NCBI GenBank assembly: GCA_028683635.1
Contig: JAQUHL010000060.1
Location: 1 to 8,743 of the forward strand
Source of the DNA: Candidatus Cloacimonadota bacterium
GTDB taxonomy: Bacteria > Cloacimonadota > Cloacimonadia > Cloacimonadales > Cloacimonadaceae
Direction: 5' to 3'
DNA length: 8,743 bases
Both the position numbers and the translations under genes were made by a program. The first letter of the stretch is position 1; every line of letters starts with the position of its first letter. The notes beneath the pieces were generated by a model that made no database searches, was not told the origin of the DNA, and was given only the letters and a program-made list of their open reading frames with translations. Positions 4,884 to 8,743 of the stretch are shown piece by piece.

Positions 4884-5348
4884 ATGGACGAGGAACTGTT
4901 ATATTCAAAGAACAATATATGCCTGAGCATTTTGCATAGGGATGGATGCATTCAGAGGATCAGATTTACTTCGGTTCACAAAAGTGGGAGTATTCCCTGC
5001 TCCAAACAAGCAGAGAGAATCATCAGAGAATTTGATGAATACTTCGCTGGAAAGAGGTTTGAGTTTGAATTGGACTACCGGTTCGAAACCGGCAGCTTTC
5101 AAAAAGAAATCCTGCTTGAGCTTCTCAAGATTCCCTATGCTGGTACAATTTCATATACCGAATTAGCAAGGCGGATTGGGAACCCAAAGGCAATAAGAGC
5201 AGTTGCAAACGCTCTGGCTACCAACCCTCTTCCCATCCTGATCCCTTGTCACCGGGTGCTGGGTAAGGATGGTGCTCTTAAGGGCTATGCAGGAGGTATC
5301 GTTGCGAAACGCCAATTGCTGGAACTGGAGAAAGGAGCAGGATTATGA
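4884..5348 (+). CDS. ogt: Methylated-DNA--protein-cysteine methyltransferase (Ogt/MGMT type)
   Basis: This suicide enzyme removes O6-alkyl groups from guanine in DNA by moving them to its own cysteine. The active-site motif IPCHRV lies at 120-125 with the acceptor C122, followed by GYAGG (134-138). The helix-turn-helix region holds YTELA (91-95) and IRAVANALATNPLPI (104-118), where R105 corresponds to the arginine finger that flips the base. The N-terminal alpha/beta domain is short and poorly conserved, giving 154 residues in all. I chose the ATG at 4884. An in-frame TTG at 4851 lies in the terminator T-run and is rejected. The ribosome site is weak (AAGG about 10 nt upstream). The stop overlaps acpS by ATGA. 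No clear promoter stands in the 26 nt after the terminator, so read-through or a promoter inside the rplS end may serve it. Confidence 0.93.
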   Translation: MDEELLYSKNNICLSILHRDGCIQRIRFTSVHKSGSIPCSKQAERIIREFDEYFAGKRFEFELDYRFETGSFQKEILLELLKIPYAGTISYTELARRIGNPKAIRAVANALATNPLPILIPCHRVLGKDGALKGYAGGIVAKRQLLELEKGAGL

Positions 5349-5728
5349 TCTTTGGCATCGGAACGGATCTGGTCTGTATCGAGAGAATAAAAGGGGTAAT
5401 CGAAAAAAATCCCAGGTTTCCAGAGAGAGTTTTTACCCCCTCTGAGATTGACTATTGCAGTGCAAAAGCCAATCCTTACCAATCCTACGCTGCCAGGTTC
5501 GCTGCCAAAGAAGCCTTCATGAAAGCTCTGGGAACGGGGTGGAATGGTGTTATCTCCTGGATGGATATAGAGATCTTCAATACCGGGGGCGGTAAACCTG
5601 AGATCCGAACGAGGAATGCCACAGCAGAACTCCTTGAACAAAGTGGGATCAGCAAGATCCACGTATCCCTCAGCCATGACCGGGATTATGCATGTGCATA
5701 CGTGGTTCTGGAAAAAATTGATTCTTGA
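5345..5728 (+). CDS. acpS: Holo-[acyl-carrier-protein] synthase
   Basis: AcpS moves 4'-phosphopantetheine from coenzyme A to a serine of apo-ACP, switching on fatty-acid synthesis. The 127-residue length is normal. The Mg2+/CoA motifs are present: GIGTDLVCIERI (4-15) with D8, RVFTPSEIDYC (28-38), YAARFAAKEAFMKALGTG (48-65) with E56, and the C-terminal HVSLSHDRDYACAYVVLE (106-123). AAGGAG stands about 8 nt before the ATG, inside the ogt reading frame, and the ATGA overlap with ogt implies coupled translation. The functions of ogt and acpS are unrelated, so the pairing looks like packing of housekeeping genes. The enzyme is probably a homotrimer, as in other AcpS proteins. Confidence 0.96.
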   Translation: MIFGIGTDLVCIERIKGVIEKNPRFPERVFTPSEIDYCSAKANPYQSYAARFAAKEAFMKALGTGWNGVISWMDIEIFNTGGGKPEIRTRNATAELLEQSGISKIHVSLSHDRDYACAYVVLEKIDS

Positions 5729-5751
5729 CAGTTTTGGTACTCCGATAGTCT
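5725..5751 (+). promoter_or_regulatory. Weak candidate promoter before the adenylate kinase gene
   Basis: A perfect TTGACA overlaps the acpS stop codon (5725-5730). The best downstream partner is TAGTCT at 5746-5751, with a short 15-nt spacer and only 3 of 6 matches. The 44-nt gap between acpS and the next gene is the widest after ogt, so separate transcription is possible, but the -10 is poor. Confidence 0.22.
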
Positions 5752-5772
5752 GGCAGCTATGAGGAGAAATTT

Positions 5773-6402
5773 ATGAAAGCTATTGTCTTTATTGGAATTC
5801 AAGGTTGTGGAAAAGGAACTCAGGCCAAGCTCCTGAGCGAGTTTTCTGGCTATCAGCATATCAATATTGGGGATCTGCTTCGCAGGCAAGTGGCTGCTGC
5901 GAGTGAACTCGGCATGAAAGTACAAAGTATTATCAGCCGGGGAGAATTGGTACCTGATGAAGTAGTATTTGAGATCGTATCGGGTTCTCTAGAACCCGGG
6001 GCAAGAGGCATCATCTTTGATGGTTTCCCCCGTACAAGGGAACAGGCGGAATACCTGATTGAACATTATGACGTGATCAGAGTCTATAACCTAGAACTCA
6101 GTAAACAGGAGGCCATATCCAGGATTTCGGCCCGAAGAATTTGCCAAAGTTGTGGGCATAATTTCAATATCATATCCCTAAAACCAAAGATTTCGGGGAT
6201 TTGTGATGCGTGTGGCGGTGAACTGATCACCAGACCGGATGACACCCCAGCTTCAATCGAAAATCGGATCAATGAGTTCTATGAGCAGACCTATAACCTG
6301 ATCCAGTTCTTCGAAACAAAGCAGCTTCTAAAAAACGTATCAGCCGATCAGACAATTGAAGAGATTTTCGCACAACTCAAGGCTGATTATTCCTCCATGT
6401 AA
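5773..6402 (+). CDS. adk: Adenylate kinase family nucleoside monophosphate kinase with zinc-type LID
   Basis: The enzyme would convert ATP + AMP to 2 ADP. It is 209 residues long. Motifs in order: P-loop GIQGCGKGTQ (8-17), INIGDLLRRQV (30-40) with the AMP-binding Arg, RGELVPDEVV (56-65), FDGFPRTREQAEYL (82-95), a LID with CQSC (124-127) and CDAC (144-147) forming a four-cysteine zinc site, RPDD (154-157), and ENRINEFYEQT (163-173). The catalytic arginines R87, R122, R154 and R165 appear to be in place. The P-loop reads IQGCGKGT instead of the common PPGAGKGT, and INIGD replaces ISTGD, so a more specialised nucleoside monophosphate kinase is possible. GAGGAG lies about 8 nt before the ATG. The gene sits between acpS and the potassium channel gene. 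Confidence 0.88.
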   Translation: MKAIVFIGIQGCGKGTQAKLLSEFSGYQHINIGDLLRRQVAAASELGMKVQSIISRGELVPDEVVFEIVSGSLEPGARGIIFDGFPRTREQAEYLIEHYDVIRVYNLELSKQEAISRISARRICQSCGHNFNIISLKPKISGICDACGGELITRPDDTPASIENRINEFYEQTYNLIQFFETKQLLKNVSADQTIEEIFAQLKADYSSM

Positions 6403-6411
6403 ACTATTATT

Positions 6412-8103
6412 ATGAGCGAACGTTCTCTACCCAAAGCTCTTGCCTATATAGAAATAGCTGCATACATCCTGGCTGCGTGGAGTTTTTTTGTGCTCTTTCT
6501 GGAGCCGATCATCAGCTTCTATGTAAACTATCGGCTGGTGGAGAATTTTACAGCTCTGGCGAACATATTCCTGCTAAGCCTGACCATTCTCAAGAGGCTC
6601 TCCCTGGGCAAGATCAGCGAGCACAGGATCATCATTATCAGCGATCTCGTGATGCTTTTTGTGGGCACGATGCTGATGATCTACCAAGCGAAGTTTGTGA
6701 TCTTCTTCCTGCTGATCCGGCAAACTTATTTCATCCTGCAATACTTCTTGTTCAGGTCCTTTGAAGGGAAGATCTATAAGCTTATCATCAGTAATCCACC
6801 GGTTTCCTTTATGGCCAGCTTCATTGCAGTTATCCTGATTGGAGCTGTATTTCTGATGATGCCAGGCTCATCAGTAAACAAGCAGGTAACGCCCTTTCTG
6901 GATGCATTGTTTACTTCCACTTCCGCCACCTGTGTTACTGGCCTGGCTGTTTTCGACACCGGCACATATTTTAGCCCTTTTGGGCAAATGGTGATCCTGA
7001 TCCTTATCCAGTTAGGCGGTTTGGGAATCATGACTGTGTCGACTGCTTTTGCGCTGATATTGGGGCAGAGGCTTACCCTGAAGCTGGAAAATGTGATGCA
7101 AAATGTGATCGGAGAGACCTCCAGCATCAATCTCTTTGAACTATTGAAAAACATCGTCCTGGTGACCATCATTATCGAGTCAATCGGGGCTGTCTTGCTA
7201 TATTTTTCCTTTTCCCAATACTATGAACCTCTTCAAGCTGTGTATTATTCTGTTTTCCATTCAGTTTCAGCCTTTTGCAATGCAGGATTTTCCTTGCAGG
7301 CAGATAGTTTTATCGGATTTTCGAAAAATGTGAACATCACATTCACGATTACAAGCCTGATCATATTGGGAGGAATAGGTTTTGCTGTATTGATAGACCT
7401 GCATCGCTATTTCTTTGGGAAGAATAAAAACCGCAGATTGACCTTGCATACCAAACTGGTTCTCTCCACCACTGGAGTGTTATTGGGGAGTGCATTCCTG
7501 CTTTTCTTCCTGGCAGAATATTCGGTTACAATGAAGGGTTTCACCTTTGGGCACAGGATTCTGGCTTCCTGGTTCCAATCTGTCACAACCCGTACCGCGG
7601 GATTCAATACGATCAATACTGGAGCTTTGAGTAAGTCTTCGATCCTGATTACCATGGTGCTGATGTTCATCGGAGCTTCTCCAGGCTCCACGGGTGGTGG
7701 TATCAAAACCTCTACCTTCGCAATTTTGATTCTTACAGTCAGATCGCTTTTGGGCGGGAAACGCGAGCTTACAGTTTACAACCGGAAAATCGCAGCATCA
7801 AATTTTAAGGAGGCAGTGAGCCTGATCGTTGTCTCTGCAGGTATTATTTTCACGATTGTTATTTTATTGATGATGGTGGACGCACATTCATTTGATAAAA
7901 TAGTCTTCGAAGCAATATCAGCTTTTGGAACGGTGGGGCTTTCCATGGGGATTACAGCAGAGCTCTCTGCTTGGGGCAAGCTTCTGATCACAATACTGAT
8001 GTATGTGGGCAGAATCGGTCCTCTAACTTTGATTTACGCTTTTGCGACCAGAAAGATTCAAGGCAGAATCTGGTATGCGGAAGAAAAAATCGCTATTGGA
8101 TAA
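6412..8103 (+). CDS. TrkH/KtrB-type potassium uptake channel subunit with N-terminal four-helix extension
   Basis: This 563-residue inner-membrane protein forms the K+ pathway of a Trk/Ktr system. The four pore-loop repeats are clear: TSATCVTG ending at G177, AFCNAGF with G292, TRTAGF with G397, and AFGTVGLS with G509. The glycine-rich intramembrane gate loop GASPGSTGGGIK (421-432) and the conserved Arg of the last helix pair (R534 in YVGRIGPLTL) are both present. The canonical core begins near 128. The first ~125 residues add about four hydrophobic segments (near 10-30, 45-60, 71-91 and 94-114), making the protein over 100 residues longer than a typical KtrB. The start is 9 nt after the adk stop, in the same frame and with no Shine-Dalgarno site, so coupled translation is likely. 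The RCK partner follows directly. I cannot choose between TrkH and KtrB by eye. Confidence 0.93.
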   Translation: MSERSLPKALAYIEIAAYILAAWSFFVLFLEPIISFYVNYRLVENFTALANIFLLSLTILKRLSLGKISEHRIIIISDLVMLFVGTMLMIYQAKFVIFFLLIRQTYFILQYFLFRSFEGKIYKLIISNPPVSFMASFIAVILIGAVFLMMPGSSVNKQVTPFLDALFTSTSATCVTGLAVFDTGTYFSPFGQMVILILIQLGGLGIMTVSTAFALILGQRLTLKLENVMQNVIGETSSINLFELLKNIVLVTIIIESIGAVLLYFSFSQYYEPLQAVYYSVFHSVSAFCNAGFSLQADSFIGFSKNVNITFTITSLIILGGIGFAVLIDLHRYFFGKNKNRRLTLHTKLVLSTTGVLLGSAFLLFFLAEYSVTMKGFTFGHRILASWFQSVTTRTAGFNTINTGALSKSSILITMVLMFIGASPGSTGGGIKTSTFAILILTVRSLLGGKRELTVYNRKIAASNFKEAVSLIVVSAGIIFTIVILLMMVDAHSFDKIVFEAISAFGTVGLSMGITAELSAWGKLLITILMYVGRIGPLTLIYAFATRKIQGRIWYAEEKIAIG

Positions 8104-8115
8104 TAAGGAGACACA

Positions 8116-8743
8116 ATGGCCCGATATGCAGTAATTGGTTTGGGAAGATTCGGCTGGACGGTTGCCAGCATTCTTGCTGAAAATGGCATGGAAGTGATTG
8201 CTATAGACAAAGACAAAGATATTATCGATAGCATCATCAGCAAGGTAACCTCTGCAATATGCCTCGATTCAACAGAGGAAATCCCCTTACGAACCCTCAA
8301 TCTTCACGAAGCTGACGCCGTGATATTGGGTATAGGCAGCAATATCCAGGAAAGCATTCTCACTGCAGCTCTCCTCAAAAAAATCGGGGTTGGAATGATC
8401 TATGCCAAGGTCGATAATGAACTGCATGGCAGGATATTGTCCCTGATCGGGGTGCAACACATAATCTTTCCTGAAGAGATAATTGGCGAGCAGATTGCCA
8501 GAAACCTGATTTCCAAAAATGTATTGGAATACATTAGCATCAGCTCCGGTCATATTGTGGTTGAACTTGTTGCACCCAAGGACTTTGTGGGCAAGACGCT
8601 TCTGGAGCTGTCCCTGCCTACCAGGCTTGGAGTCAACGTGATTGCCATCAGATACAACTATCTCGCTGTGACAGAAGCAGGAGACAACGTAGTCCAAAAA
8701 CGTTTGAATGATATGCCTGGGGCAAACGACATTGTAAATGAGG
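8116..8743 (+). CDS. TrkA/KtrA RCK-domain regulatory subunit of the potassium channel (3' end cut by the window)
   Basis: This cytoplasmic subunit binds nucleotides and gates the neighbouring pore protein. The 209 codons present begin MARYAVIGLGRFG, where GLGRFG (8-13) is the GxGxxG dinucleotide loop, with D31 closing the second strand as in NAD(H)/ATP-binding Rossmann folds. The RCK_N domain covers about 1-117 and contains AKVDNELHGRIL (97-108) and IIFPEEIIGEQIAR (116-129). RCK_C follows from about 136, with ISISSGHIVVELVAP and a GKTLLELSLPTRLGVNVIAI stretch. A single RCK pair of about 220 residues is KtrA-like. E. coli TrkA has two, so the missing end matters. AAGGAG is 5 nt before the ATG, and the gene starts 12 nt after the channel gene stop. 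Confidence 0.94.
   Translation, partial: MARYAVIGLGRFGWTVASILAENGMEVIAIDKDKDIIDSIISKVTSAICLDSTEEIPLRTLNLHEADAVILGIGSNIQESILTAALLKKIGVGMIYAKVDNELHGRILSLIGVQHIIFPEEIIGEQIARNLISKNVLEYISISSGHIVVELVAPKDFVGKTLLELSLPTRLGVNVIAIRYNYLAVTEAGDNVVQKRLNDMPGANDIVNE

Noticed and set aside
5285..5677. 130-codon minus-strand frame opposite acpS
   Set aside because: It is antisense to a gene with all AcpS motifs, with no ribosome site and no family similarity.

Overview
The window looks like a chromosomal segment from a Gram-negative-type bacterium, probably of the FCB/Cloacimonadota kind. This placement is an inference. It rests on the secreted parallel beta-helix protein, the style of the intergenic repeats, and the gene set, not on any marker that settles it. 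Almost all of the right-hand 6.3 kb is a tightly packed plus-strand housekeeping locus. The left 2.5 kb is a divergent secreted-protein gene and a repeat-filled non-coding region.

Layout. (1) 1-1170, minus strand: the first 390 residues of an exported right-handed beta-helix protein. It has a signal peptide and a good Shine-Dalgarno site and runs off the left edge. (2) 1171-2483: a 1.3-kb divergent intergenic region with no convincing gene. It holds a probable promoter for the beta-helix gene, two ~101-bp direct repeats with a 104-bp period, an inverted third copy about 0.4 kb away, a 92-bp tandem repeat with a perfect hairpin in each unit, and a pair of 63-bp direct repeats that bracket the tandem block and the inverted copy. 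(3) 2484-4198: rpsP, a KhpA-type KH protein, rimM and trmD, almost touching or overlapping, behind a promoter with an A/T-rich upstream tract. (4) 4199-4443: a 245-nt leader with hairpins and a second probable promoter before rplS. (5) 4444-4797: rplS, followed by a strong intrinsic terminator. (6) 4884-8103: ogt-type methyltransferase, acpS, adenylate kinase family protein, and a TrkH/KtrB potassium channel subunit. (7) 8116-8743: the partner TrkA/KtrA RCK subunit, cut by the right edge.

The genes fall into functional groups. rpsP-khpA-rimM-trmD-rplS is the classical ribosome and tRNA-maturation cluster: ribosomal proteins bS16 and bL19, the 30S maturation factor RimM, and the tRNA m1G37 methyltransferase. 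The next set supplies DNA repair (Ogt), activation of acyl carrier protein (AcpS) and nucleotide balance (Adk). The last pair forms a potassium uptake system: membrane pore plus cytoplasmic nucleotide-binding gate.

The parts most worth a second look are the nested non-coding repeats between the divergent promoters, the structured rplS leader, and the ~125-residue four-helix N-terminal extension of the TrkH/KtrB protein. I did not find a clearly new multi-gene system. The repeat mosaic is the only part of the window that known gene families do not explain.
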